Positions 1-5,574 of a DNA stretch of 5,574 nucleotides are shown here, one piece after another. The first letter of the stretch is position 1; every line of letters starts with the position of its first letter. The DNA is from CAYONM01 sp964405325 (GTDB taxonomy: Bacteria; Planctomycetota; UBA11346). Location: assembly GCA_964405325.1 (NCBI GenBank), contig CAYONM010000242.1, positions 1 through 5,574 on the forward strand, given 5' to 3'. The position numbers and the translations under genes are program-made. The notes below the pieces were generated by a model. That model was not told the origin of the DNA. It saw only the letters and a program-made list of their open reading frames with translations, and searched no databases.

Positions 1-153
1 AGCCAGCGCACTCAGGCCTGGATCAATCACCAACAATTCGAATCCGGCCTCTGGCGCTGGGGCTGGTTGCACCAGGCCCGCTGCCGACCACCGCTGCACC
101 CGCCACCACCTGCACCCGGCTGCCAGTTCAACTTCAATATCGTGATCCGTTGA
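1..153 (+). CDS. C-terminal 50 residues of an unrecognised protein (partial, 5' end outside window)
   Basis: Reading frame 1 is open from the window edge to a TGA at 151-153. Most codons end in G or C, as in the confident genes further right, so I take it as the true end of a gene entering from the left. The fragment is rich in Trp and Gln at first (WINHQQFESGLWRWGWLHQ), then has a proline-rich stretch (PPLHPPPPAPG) and ends in a short beta-like tail, CQFNFNIVIR. I cannot assign a family from 50 residues and see no catalytic motif. It ends 56 bp from the tail of the convergent cyclo-ligase gene. That it is coding is fairly likely; its function is unknown. Confidence 0.55.
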   Translation, partial: SQRTQAWINHQQFESGLWRWGWLHQARCRPPLHPPPPAPGCQFNFNIVIR

Positions 154-167
154 TTGTGGTCGCGATT

Positions 168-181
168 GGCCGGCACCGGCC
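168..181. terminator. Short GC hairpin between convergent genes, possible weak bidirectional terminator
   Basis: The 14-base sequence GGCCGGCACCGGCC can fold as a 5-bp GC stem with a 4-base loop. It lies midway in the 56-bp gap between the rightward gene ending at 153 and the leftward cyclo-ligase gene ending at 210, where a terminator is expected. No run of T follows it on either strand, so it is not a canonical intrinsic terminator. In GC-rich DNA a stem this short can arise by chance. Confidence 0.25.
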
Positions 182-209
182 GCAGCAATGGTGCCATCGA
201 GGTCGGAGC

Positions 210-809
210 TCAGCCCTGGTCGCCCGCCACCGCCCACCACTCCCCATCCACGAGCAGCTCCTGTACCCGCTGGTCATGGGCCTCAACCGGGACCCGGTCG
301 AGGATCTGTTCGGCGTAGGCCATTCCAATCAAGCGACCACCGGATTGACGTAATTGTTCGAGCTGGCGATCGTAGAACCCACCACCCATGCCGAGACGAC
401 GGCCGTCGCGATCGAAAGCCGTGCCTGGGACCAGTACCCAAGCACCGCCAGGCGGCTGGCCAGCCGCCACCCGATCGGGATCCGGTTCACGAATACCATA
501 GGCGCCAGAGCAGCAGCAGTCCTGATGGCACACTGGGTGCCACCTCAATTCACCATCGCCGACCACCCGTGGCAACCAGACCGGCTGCCCGGTCTGCTGG
601 ACCACGGCGTGGAATTCATCCAGATCCACCTCGTCGGGCATGGCCAGGTAGCTGACCACACCCGGTCTTGCCGCCTGCAACCAACGCTGCTGCAAGGCGG
701 CACAGCTCCACCGGTGCCGCCGCTGCCGGTCAGCTGGCAACAGCGCCCGACGACGCGCACGACAGGACCGACGCAGCTCGGCTTTCGCCTGCTTGCAAGG
801 GTCCCTCAC
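210..809 (-). CDS. fau: 5-formyltetrahydrofolate cyclo-ligase (5,10-methenyl-THF synthetase)
   Basis: The enzyme is cytoplasmic and uses ATP to convert 5-formyl-THF to 5,10-methenyl-THF, returning this storage or inhibitory folate to the one-carbon pool. The 199-residue product is a normal length for the family. The diagnostic glycine-rich block is at residues 125-150, with VLVPGTAFDRDGRRLG followed by MGGGFYDRQL. Also visible are a basic N-terminus with KxxLR-like spacing (KAELRR, 9-14), GAYGIREP at 102-109 and HDQRV at 178-182, where the family has HDxRV. I chose the GTG at 807-809. The frame stays open upstream to 1454, but this start overlaps the stop of the preceding gene as GTGA, gives the right length, and begins the protein just before the expected basic helix. 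No good Shine-Dalgarno precedes it, which fits translational coupling. An unusual Cys cluster (C94, C98-C100) lies before the GIREP motif. In E. coli the homologue is ygfA, downstream of 6S RNA; no such RNA is evident here. Confidence 0.93.
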   Translation of the reverse strand: MRDPCKQAKAELRRSCRARRRALLPADRQRRHRWSCAALQQRWLQAARPGVVSYLAMPDEVDLDEFHAVVQQTGQPVWLPRVVGDGELRWHPVCHQDCCCSGAYGIREPDPDRVAAGQPPGGAWVLVPGTAFDRDGRRLGMGGGFYDRQLEQLRQSGGRLIGMAYAEQILDRVPVEAHDQRVQELLVDGEWWAVAGDQG

Positions 810-1399
810 ACCAGGGAAACCAGCTGATAGCCACCCGGTTCCAGAGCCAGGGTACAACGGCGACCGGGCTGCGGGCCGTGCAGGAAACCGGCCACCGGCA
901 CCGCAACCTGGCTGATCACCAGGGCGCGGTCCGGCCAGAGCCAGAGACCGATGCCGGTGGCGGCCTGCAGCCGCACGCCCAGGCGCTGAGCAAAGAAACG
1001 CCGCACCGGCTTCAGGGCGAGGCTGGTCATGTGACCCAGACGCTCGGCACTGGGCAGCAACAGGTGATCGCCCTCGATCAGGGGGCCACGGGCGTCGTCG
1101 ATGCTGCAATCCGTTCCCCAGCGCAAGGGACCACTGCAGCCTAACGGTGCACCGGAAAAACGCAGGACCGGTAGCATATCCGCTGGCGTTTCGGCCACAT
1201 CCAGCCCCAATAGCTGGCCTTCGCCAACAAGCATCTGCTGCAGCCAAGCCTGCAACTGTTCGGCAGTGGCAGCCGGCAGGCAGCCGGGTCGGTTCAAGGC
1301 CACCGCGTCCAGGAGAGCTTCGCGACAGGCGCCGTAGGCCGGGGTGTCCACCGTCACCGGGGCTTCGTCGGTCAGGGTCAGATGCGCAGGTAGATCCAT
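806..1399 (-). CDS. Unrecognised 197-residue protein, translationally coupled to fau
   Basis: I do not recognise the family. The ATG at 1397-1399 is preceded on the minus strand by GGAAG with 6-nt spacing. A further ATG at 1487-1489 is in frame but lacks a good ribosome binding site, would intrude into the divergent promoter region, and adds an Arg/Cys-rich, non-protein-like N-terminus. The product has no signal peptide or clear membrane helix. The N-terminal ~60 residues look helical (EALLDAVALN, ATAEQLQAWLQQML). Residues 75-115 contain DMLPVLRFSGAPLGCSGPLRW and an acidic patch, SIDDARGPLIEGDH. Residues 128-143 form a basic helix, and the C-terminal ~55 residues alternate as beta strands (GIGLWLWPDRALVISQ, then RCTLALEPGGYQLVSL). 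That tail faintly resembles the small beta-sandwich ending some glycoside hydrolases, but no catalytic domain is present, so I do not assign it. Its TGA overlaps the fau GTG by 4 nt, so the two are probably co-transcribed and co-translated. Confidence 0.75.
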   Translation of the reverse strand: MDLPAHLTLTDEAPVTVDTPAYGACREALLDAVALNRPGCLPAATAEQLQAWLQQMLVGEGQLLGLDVAETPADMLPVLRFSGAPLGCSGPLRWGTDCSIDDARGPLIEGDHLLLPSAERLGHMTSLALKPVRRFFAQRLGVRLQAATGIGLWLWPDRALVISQVAVPVAGFLHGPQPGRRCTLALEPGGYQLVSLV

Positions 1400-1405
1400 C
1401 GCTCG

Positions 1406-1410
1406 CTTCC
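1406..1410 (-). promoter_or_regulatory. Ribosome binding site supporting the ATG at 1399
   Basis: On the minus strand GGAAG lies 6 nt before the ATG at 1397-1399. It decides the start of the unrecognised gene upstream of fau in favour of this ATG over the one 90 bp further upstream. Confidence 0.5.
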
Positions 1411-1434
1411 ACAGGGACACAGGGCTTGGCTTGC

Positions 1435-1463
1435 AGCCTAGGCGGCGAGTCCAAGCATCACAA
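1435..1463 (-). promoter_or_regulatory. Candidate sigma70-type promoter for the leftward pair
   Basis: On the minus strand TTGTGA (1463-1458, four of six matches to the -35 consensus) is followed after exactly 17 nt by TAGGCT (1440-1435, three of six matches to the -10 consensus). This would start transcription roughly 30 nt before the ATG at 1399. The -10 match is weak, so this is only the best candidate in the 113-bp divergent region. I found no comparably good promoter facing right toward the peptidase gene. Confidence 0.25.
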
Positions 1464-1500
1464 GCGGGTGGTCGCCTGTTCACCTGCATTCGGCGGCCAC

Positions 1501-1506
1501 GAGGAG
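1501..1506 (+). promoter_or_regulatory. Strong Shine-Dalgarno for the M48 peptidase start
   Basis: GAGGAG sits 6 nt before the ATG at 1513. This is the best ribosome binding site in the window. It fixes the peptidase start there, although the frame stays open leftward to about 1147 over the antisense of the neighbouring gene. Confidence 0.8.
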
Positions 1507-1512
1507 AACAGC

Positions 1513-3414
1513 ATGCAGGGCACGCTGCTCCTGATCGCCATGCTCATGCTACTGAACTGGCTCCCCAGCCAGGAGGCCACCCCGTTGGCTGCCTGGTTGG
1601 CGATCCCGATGAGCTGCCTGGGTGCCGGCCTGGGTCTGTGGCTGTGGAGTTGGTTGCTCCGCCGCCGGCCACCCCGCCAACCGCAATGGTCCTTCCGCCT
1701 GGGCGCCAGTCTGGGTCTGTTCGCCCTGATGCTGTGGTGGATCGAGGCCTGGCACTGGGCGAACGCAACACCCCTGCACCTGATGCAGTTGCTGCCGGCC
1801 ATCCTGCTGCTGAATGTCGCCTGGTGGTTGGAATCCGGACTGCAACGGCCGATACCACCGCCGCGACTGCGCTGGCAATGGCTGGTACAACGCTGGCGCT
1901 TTGACCTGCTGTTGCCCATTTTGGCGATCTGCGCCAGTGATGCGATCCGACTGCTGGCAGCGGCACCCTGGCAGTATGTGCTCGGCCAAACCGTGGCCGA
2001 TTGGATACCCATCCTGCTGGAGCTGGGCTTCCTGGCGCTGCTGCTGGTGGGCGCCGGGCCAGTTATGGCGTGGATCTGGCAGGCGAAGCCGGCCGAAGGA
2101 CGATTGCTGGAACGGATCCAGCACTTGGCGGCCCGAGTGCAGGTGCGCCTGCGCTCCTGCTGGACCTGGCCCGGTGGCGAGCTGCCCTTCTACAATGCGA
2201 TGGCGGTCGGCTTTCTACCCCGTTTCCGCGATATCTTCATCTCGAGCGATCTGGAGCAGGCACTGAAAACCGACGAATTGGACGCGGTGCTGGGCCACGA
2301 ACTGGGGCATCTGCGACGGAGCCACCATCTGTTGTTCGTGCTCTACATCGCAGTACTGATGCTGGCAGCGGTCTGGTTCGCCGAACACGGCGTGCACCTC
2401 CTACAGCTTTGGGCACTCCCCACCACGCTGCTGGCCCTGATCCAAATGACGGCAATCGCCGGCTTCCTGCTACTGAGCCTGCGCGTCGGCTTCGGCTGGA
2501 TCAGCCGGCTCTGCGAACGCCAGGCCGATCTGGAGGGGGTCGCCTGCACCGGCAGCATCGATGCCATGCAGGCAGCGCTGCGCAAGGTGGCCCAGCTCAG
2601 CGGCCAAGCCCTTGATGCTCCCAGCTGGCGTCACCATAGTGTCGCGGCGCGACTCGGCTTTTTACACCGGGTGCGACTCGACCCGGGCCTGGCGCCCTGG
2701 CATCATTGGATGGTGACGATGCTGCGCATGCTCCTGCTGATCCTCCTGACGGTCCTGCTGGTCCTGCACTTGCGCTTTCCGGCCATGGCCTCCGTGGATC
2801 CCAACAGCTGGGCCACAGACCACCCCGATCTGATCGCCGCCATCGAGCTGGCCCGCGAGAACCAAGCCACCGGCCCGCTGCAGCGTGAATTGGGCGAGGC
2901 GGAGCCCCGTACGCGCCTGGCACTGGTGGTCTACCTGACCATGCGCTACCAGGAACAAACCGTTGGCGAACTGGTCGATCCCCGCCCCAGCTACCGCGAT
3001 CGCGCGGTGCTACGCACCCTGCTGGAGTACCGCACCGGACATCCCAAAGCCAAAGCAACGCTGGCCAACATGCTGGCTTACGGCCTGATGGCTGGTACCG
3101 CCACGCCCTCAGCAGCCGAGATCCGCGAGGCCGAGGAACTGCTGGCCCCCATCGCCAAGGAATTGGACGAGCGCGAGGTCACCATCGATGACGCACACCA
3201 TCTGGACACCCTGGGCTGCATCGATCTGCGCGCCGGCCGCTTTGCAGTGGCCGCCGAGCGTTTCGCCACCGCGCAACGCCTCTACCAGGACAGTGATCTG
3301 GTGGACGAACCCGACATCCAGGCCTTCCTGCCCCTGTTGCAGCGCCGGATCAGCGCAGCGAAAACCCACGACAAGGATCTGCCCTTGGAATGGAGCCCGA
3401 ACGATGAGCTTTGA
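1513..3414 (+). CDS. M48-family membrane zinc metallopeptidase with TPR-like C-terminal region
   Basis: The 633-residue product is predicted to be a polytopic inner-membrane zinc endopeptidase. The zinc site is visible: HELGH at 262-266 (H262 and H266 ligands, E263 catalytic base) and ERQAD at 335-339, where E335 would be the third ligand in the family's ExxxD motif. Hydrophobic segments lie near residues 4-17, 28-49, 65-79, 88-105, 131-149, 164-188 (before the peptidase core), 272-290 and 303-326 (between and beside the motifs), and 400-419. The core resembles HtpX/Ste24-type peptidases, with many more N-terminal helices than HtpX (about 290 residues in total). After the last helix comes a soluble region of about 210 residues, mostly helical. 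Residues 561-592 (HHLDTLGCIDLRAGRF, then ERFATAQRLY) read like a TPR repeat, so this part may bind partners or substrate. The start is set by GAGGAG 6 nt before the ATG. The gene heads the rightward cluster and its 3' end overlaps cysE by 11 nt. The substrate is unknown: quality control of membrane proteins is the role of relatives, but nothing here shows it. Confidence 0.9.
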   Translation: MQGTLLLIAMLMLLNWLPSQEATPLAAWLAIPMSCLGAGLGLWLWSWLLRRRPPRQPQWSFRLGASLGLFALMLWWIEAWHWANATPLHLMQLLPAILLLNVAWWLESGLQRPIPPPRLRWQWLVQRWRFDLLLPILAICASDAIRLLAAAPWQYVLGQTVADWIPILLELGFLALLLVGAGPVMAWIWQAKPAEGRLLERIQHLAARVQVRLRSCWTWPGGELPFYNAMAVGFLPRFRDIFISSDLEQALKTDELDAVLGHELGHLRRSHHLLFVLYIAVLMLAAVWFAEHGVHLLQLWALPTTLLALIQMTAIAGFLLLSLRVGFGWISRLCERQADLEGVACTGSIDAMQAALRKVAQLSGQALDAPSWRHHSVAARLGFLHRVRLDPGLAPWHHWMVTMLRMLLLILLTVLLVLHLRFPAMASVDPNSWATDHPDLIAAIELARENQATGPLQRELGEAEPRTRLALVVYLTMRYQEQTVGELVDPRPSYRDRAVLRTLLEYRTGHPKAKATLANMLAYGLMAGTATPSAAEIREAEELLAPIAKELDEREVTIDDAHHLDTLGCIDLRAGRFAVAAERFATAQRLYQDSDLVDEPDIQAFLPLLQRRISAAKTHDKDLPLEWSPNDEL

Positions 3415-4345
3415 CGAACCGGCCCTGGACCAGCTGGCCAGCGCGATTCGCGCCGGCCTGGCCGGCCATCGGAATTTTTCCACCAGCAACGACGAGGGAC
3501 GACCCGACCGCTCCAGCGTCAAGGGCCTGTGCCAGCGCCTGTTATCCCTGTTCTTCCCAGGCTATTTTTCCGATGAGCTGTTCCTCGGCCGGCATATCGG
3601 CACCTTCATGCGACATCATCTGGTGGACCTGGAAGCCCTGCTGGCCAGGCAGGTACGCAATGCGCTCCGCTACCACGCTGCCAGCTGTGGCGATGTTCAG
3701 CCGCCGCGCGATCTGCAGGCCTGCACCCAGGAGATGCTGGCGAAATTCTTCCAGACCCTGCCTGCGATCGCCGAGCTGGTGACCAGCGATGTCGACGCCG
3801 CCTTCGGCAACGATCCCGCTGCCGCCAACCGCGAGGAGATCCTGGTCAGCTACCCCTGCCTGGAAGCCATCACCATTCAGCGCATCGCCCACCAGCTGTA
3901 CCGCCTGGGTGTGCCGCTGCTGCCGCGCATGATGACCGAAACCGCTCACAGCCATACCGGCATCGACATCAATCCGGGCGCCACCATCGGCCGCAGCTTT
4001 TTCATCGACCACGGCACCGGCGTGGTGATCGGCGAAACTTGCGAGATCGGCGAACACTGCGTGCTGTACCACGGCGTGACCCTGGGCGCCTTCAATCCCC
4101 TGGCACGCAACGAACAGGGCGATTTGAACCGCGGCATCGGCAATAAACGACATCCGACGCTGGAAGACCGGGTCATCGTCTATCCCGGCGCCACCATCCT
4201 GGGGGGCGACACCGTGATCGGCGCGCACAGCGTGATTGGCGGCAATGTCTGGCTGACCCATAACGTGGAACCGCACTCGGTGGTCACGCTCAAGGACCCG
4301 GAACTGCGCATCAAGAGCCGGCACCCCGCTGGCAACAAGGCCTGA
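3404..4345 (+). CDS. cysE: Serine O-acetyltransferase, long (EpsC-like) form
   Basis: The enzyme is cytoplasmic and transfers acetyl from acetyl-CoA to L-serine, giving O-acetylserine, the precursor that takes up sulfide to make cysteine. The 313-residue product has an alpha-helical N-terminal half (about 1-175) and a left-handed beta-helix made of hexapeptide repeats (about 183-290). The helix includes TGIDINPGATIG (185-196), FFIDHGTGVVIGET (199-212) and VIVYPGATILGGDTVIGA (257-274). D188 and H203 are 15 residues apart, as are the catalytic D143 and H158 of E. coli CysE, so it should be active. The usual DIHPGA is DINPGA here (N190). The flexible loop between repeats (NPLARNEQGDLNRG, 231-244) is longer than in E. 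coli CysE. The protein ends in a tail RIKSRHPAGNKA instead of the usual CysK-binding terminal Ile. The ATG has GGAG 8 nt upstream, inside the peptidase gene, which implies coupling to it. Confidence 0.95.
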   Translation: MSFDEPALDQLASAIRAGLAGHRNFSTSNDEGRPDRSSVKGLCQRLLSLFFPGYFSDELFLGRHIGTFMRHHLVDLEALLARQVRNALRYHAASCGDVQPPRDLQACTQEMLAKFFQTLPAIAELVTSDVDAAFGNDPAAANREEILVSYPCLEAITIQRIAHQLYRLGVPLLPRMMTETAHSHTGIDINPGATIGRSFFIDHGTGVVIGETCEIGEHCVLYHGVTLGAFNPLARNEQGDLNRGIGNKRHPTLEDRVIVYPGATILGGDTVIGAHSVIGGNVWLTHNVEPHSVVTLKDPELRIKSRHPAGNKA

Positions 4346-4349
4346 TCCC

Positions 4350-4742
4350 ATGCCCTCGGTCGCCGTGGTCGGAGCCAGTCCTAAACCAGAGCGCTACAGC
4401 CATCAGGCGGTGCTGCGCTACTTGGAACGCGATTACACGGTATGGCCGGTGCACCCCGCCGGCCACAGCGTTGCCGACCAGCCCGGGTTCCGCGACTTGG
4501 CCAGTCTCCCTGGCCAGCCGGATATCATCAGCCTGTACGTCAACCCGACCCTGGGACTGGAGCTGCTGCCGACGATCGTTGCGTGTCAGCCACAGCTGCT
4601 GTGGCTGAATCCCGGCGCCGATTCCGACGAGTTGCAGGCGGCCGCGCAACAGCAGGGCCTGCGGGTGGTGCGCGCCTGCAATCTGGTGGCGCTCAGCTAC
4701 GGCAACCCGCTGTCAGAGGAACTACGTAAGCAATTGCCGTAG
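4350..4742 (+). CDS. Small CoA-binding-domain protein (YccU-like, Rossmann fold)
   Basis: The 130-residue product fills a single CoA-binding domain of the kind found in YccU/CoA_binding_2 proteins and at the N-terminus of succinyl-CoA synthetase alpha. The first strand and glycine loop are VAVVGASPKPERYSHQAV (4-21), followed by YTVWPVHPAG (29-38), the family's conserved strand 2 with its (N/H)P turn. PDIISLYVNP (57-66) and LLWLNPGADSDEL (83-95) are the next strands, and RVVRACNLVAL (104-114) matches the terminal strand that usually carries a conserved Cys (C109 here). Family members bind CoA or CoA thioesters, but their physiological role is poorly defined. The ATG lies 4 nt after the cysE stop, with AAGG at 4337-4340 as a reasonable ribosome binding site, so it is almost certainly in the same transcript. 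Adjacency to an acetyl-CoA-using enzyme suggests, without proving, a link to CoA status or persulfide/disulfide chemistry. Confidence 0.88.
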   Translation: MPSVAVVGASPKPERYSHQAVLRYLERDYTVWPVHPAGHSVADQPGFRDLASLPGQPDIISLYVNPTLGLELLPTIVACQPQLLWLNPGADSDELQAAAQQQGLRVVRACNLVALSYGNPLSEELRKQLP

Positions 4743-4814
4743 GGCTGCCATCGCGCGTCGATTTGGTTCCGGTTTCGCGGAGGCCGGTGAGCAGCGAGCA
4801 ACTGGCGGGGGAAG

Positions 4815-4832
4815 CCCTCCCTGATGGAAGGG
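4815..4832. terminator. Imperfect hairpin between the cysE operon and the convergent remnant
   Basis: CCCTCC and GGAAGGG can pair as a 6-bp stem with one bulged A and a 5-base loop. It lies in the 90-bp gap after the CoA-binding gene and immediately beside the stop of the convergent remnant. There is no T run after it in either direction, so support is positional and weak. I see nothing else in 4743-4832. Confidence 0.2.
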
Positions 4833-5574
4833 TCAGGCTGGGGGCATTGCCGGAATCGCCGCGCGAGGATGCCTGGTGGTGCCGCCGGCAGGAACCAGAT
4901 CGATCAGCGTCTGCAGGCTGGCCGAGCCCTCGTGCTCCAGACGAATCCTAACGCTGTGGCTGCGAATCCGACGGCCCAGGCCGGGAGCGTGGTGGCCCAA
5001 GAAGGGGGCATGCGTACCATCGGCCGGATGCCCAGGACCATCGATACGGTCACCATCGCGCCACAGGGACCCGACGCCCAGGCCGCTCCAGCGGAGACGC
5101 AGAAGCCACTCGGCCCAGACCCAGTTCACCAGGCGTAGGCCAATCTCATCACGACGTGCCCAAGCCGCACCCTGGCACCAGGGCTGCTGCTCCAGCCAGT
5201 CTTGCCACTGCTGGGCCACCTGCTCGCCGCAGGCGGCCAGCCCCAAGGCCTGCCAGGCCCCGGCCAGCAAGGGCCCCCGTGCTGCTGCCGCAGTTGTTTC
5301 CACAAATCGAAGCGATCGACCACCTCCAGCTGAGCGCGTAAACGCGCATCGCCCGCGAAGCCGGCCGGCAGCCGTTCGCCACGTTCGGGATCACGATTCC
5401 GGTCCATCACTGGTCGGAAGACCTGGAGCCCACTCCCCCGCAACTGACTCCGCTGCCAGGATCCGAGATCCGGTACCGGTGGCGGAGCGCAGGCCAGTTC
5501 CTGTCGCAACTCGATGCCAGTCGACGTCAGCTTTGGCAGCCGCTGCGCACGCCAAGCAGCCGCGCGCCGCCAAC
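4833..5574 (-). pseudogene. Frameshifted, truncated heparinase II/III-family gene remnant (5' end outside window)
   Basis: Reading leftward from the right edge, one frame is open from 5572 (WRRAAAWRAQRLPKL) through EVVDRFDLWKQLRQQHGG. It then becomes nonsense and stops near 5126. A second frame picks up the same protein at once: GPLLAGAWQALGLAACGEQV, then WARRDEIGLRLVNWVWAEWLLRL. Aligned end to end the pieces match the alpha/alpha-toroid N-terminal domain of heparinase II/III-like polysaccharide lyases, where FDxxWxLxRxxH, a Trp-rich linker and an (E/S)xxLRxxNWxWAxxL helix are typical. The break falls at five G on the minus strand (5274-5278); six or three G would restore the frame. After about 5085 the frame continues to a TGA at 4833-4835. 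The text there (HHAPGLGRRIRSHSVRIRLE, then LQTLIDLVPAGG) suggests the C-terminal beta-sandwich, with no recognisable catalytic middle domain. The family call comes from pattern memory and is moderate at best; real decay versus sequencing error at the G run is unresolved. Confidence 0.5.

Noticed and set aside
810..1454. Upstream extension of the cyclo-ligase frame to a 414-residue protein
   Set aside because: The added region is Arg/Gly/Ala-rich shadow of the coupled gene. The GTG at 809 gives normal family length and a 4-nt stop/start overlap.
1147..1512. Extension of the peptidase frame by 122 codons upstream of 1513
   Set aside because: It lies antisense to the unrecognised gene and across the divergent region, reads as low-complexity Arg/Pro/Ser text, and has no ribosome binding site. 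GAGGAG precedes the ATG at 1513.
1400..1512. 6S RNA or another small RNA next to fau, as found in E. coli
   Set aside because: The space is only 113 bp, shorter than 6S RNA, with no long imperfect hairpin seen. It is accounted for by divergent start regions.
3188..3403. Upstream extension of the serine acetyltransferase frame inside the peptidase gene
   Set aside because: It is out-of-frame shadow of the peptidase coding sequence. The ATG at 3404 has GGAG at proper spacing and begins typical N-terminal sequence.
3542..4351. Long minus-strand open frame (269 codons) opposite cysE
   Set aside because: It mirrors the codon periodicity of cysE on the opposite strand, shows no recognisable motif, and overlaps a certain gene throughout.
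4824..5138. Plus-strand open frame of about 104 codons in the right-hand region
   Set aside because: It is antisense to the heparinase-like text, is Gln/Pro/Ala-rich without a motif, and has no convincing ribosome binding site.
1..5574. Mobile element, CRISPR array or phage-related structure
   Set aside because: I saw no direct-repeat array, terminal inverted repeats, transposase or integrase motif, and base composition looks uniform across the window.

Overview
The window is GC-rich DNA with strongly G/C-ending codons and tightly packed, overlapping genes. The gene families (5-formyltetrahydrofolate cyclo-ligase, membrane M48 peptidase, serine acetyltransferase, small CoA-binding protein, heparinase-like protein) fit a high-GC proteobacterium, probably a gammaproteobacterium. 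That placement is inferred from style and content; no rRNA or other phylogenetic marker is present. There are no tRNA or rRNA genes, CRISPR arrays, transposases or att-like repeats that I can see.

Layout. Positions 1-153 (+) are the last 50 codons of a gene that enters from the left and that I do not recognise. It meets tail to tail a leftward pair at 210-1399 (-): an unrecognised 197-residue protein, translationally coupled through a GTGA overlap to 5-formyltetrahydrofolate cyclo-ligase (fau/ygfA). A 113-bp divergent intergenic region (1400-1512) holds clear ribosome binding sites on both sides and a weak promoter candidate for the leftward pair. A rightward three-gene cluster follows: a nine-helix-or-so M48 membrane metallopeptidase with a TPR-like C-terminal tail (1513-3414), a long-form serine O-acetyltransferase whose start lies inside the peptidase gene (3404-4345), and a YccU-like CoA-binding protein 4 nt downstream (4350-4742). 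Overlaps and spacing make this a likely single operon.

The right end (4833-5574, -) carries what looks like a decayed heparinase II/III-family gene converging on the operon. The alpha/alpha-toroid part is recognisable but split by a frameshift at a run of five G, and the reading then ends after a short tail without the catalytic middle domain. Its 5' end lies beyond the window.

Functionally the best-supported chemistry is one-carbon folate salvage (cyclo-ligase) and the first committed step of cysteine synthesis (serine acetyltransferase, which uses acetyl-CoA). A CoA-binding-fold protein sits directly beside the latter. I found no convincing new biological system. The points most worth checking are the heparinase remnant, the coupled unknown gene before fau, and the peptidase/cysE/CoA-binding operon.
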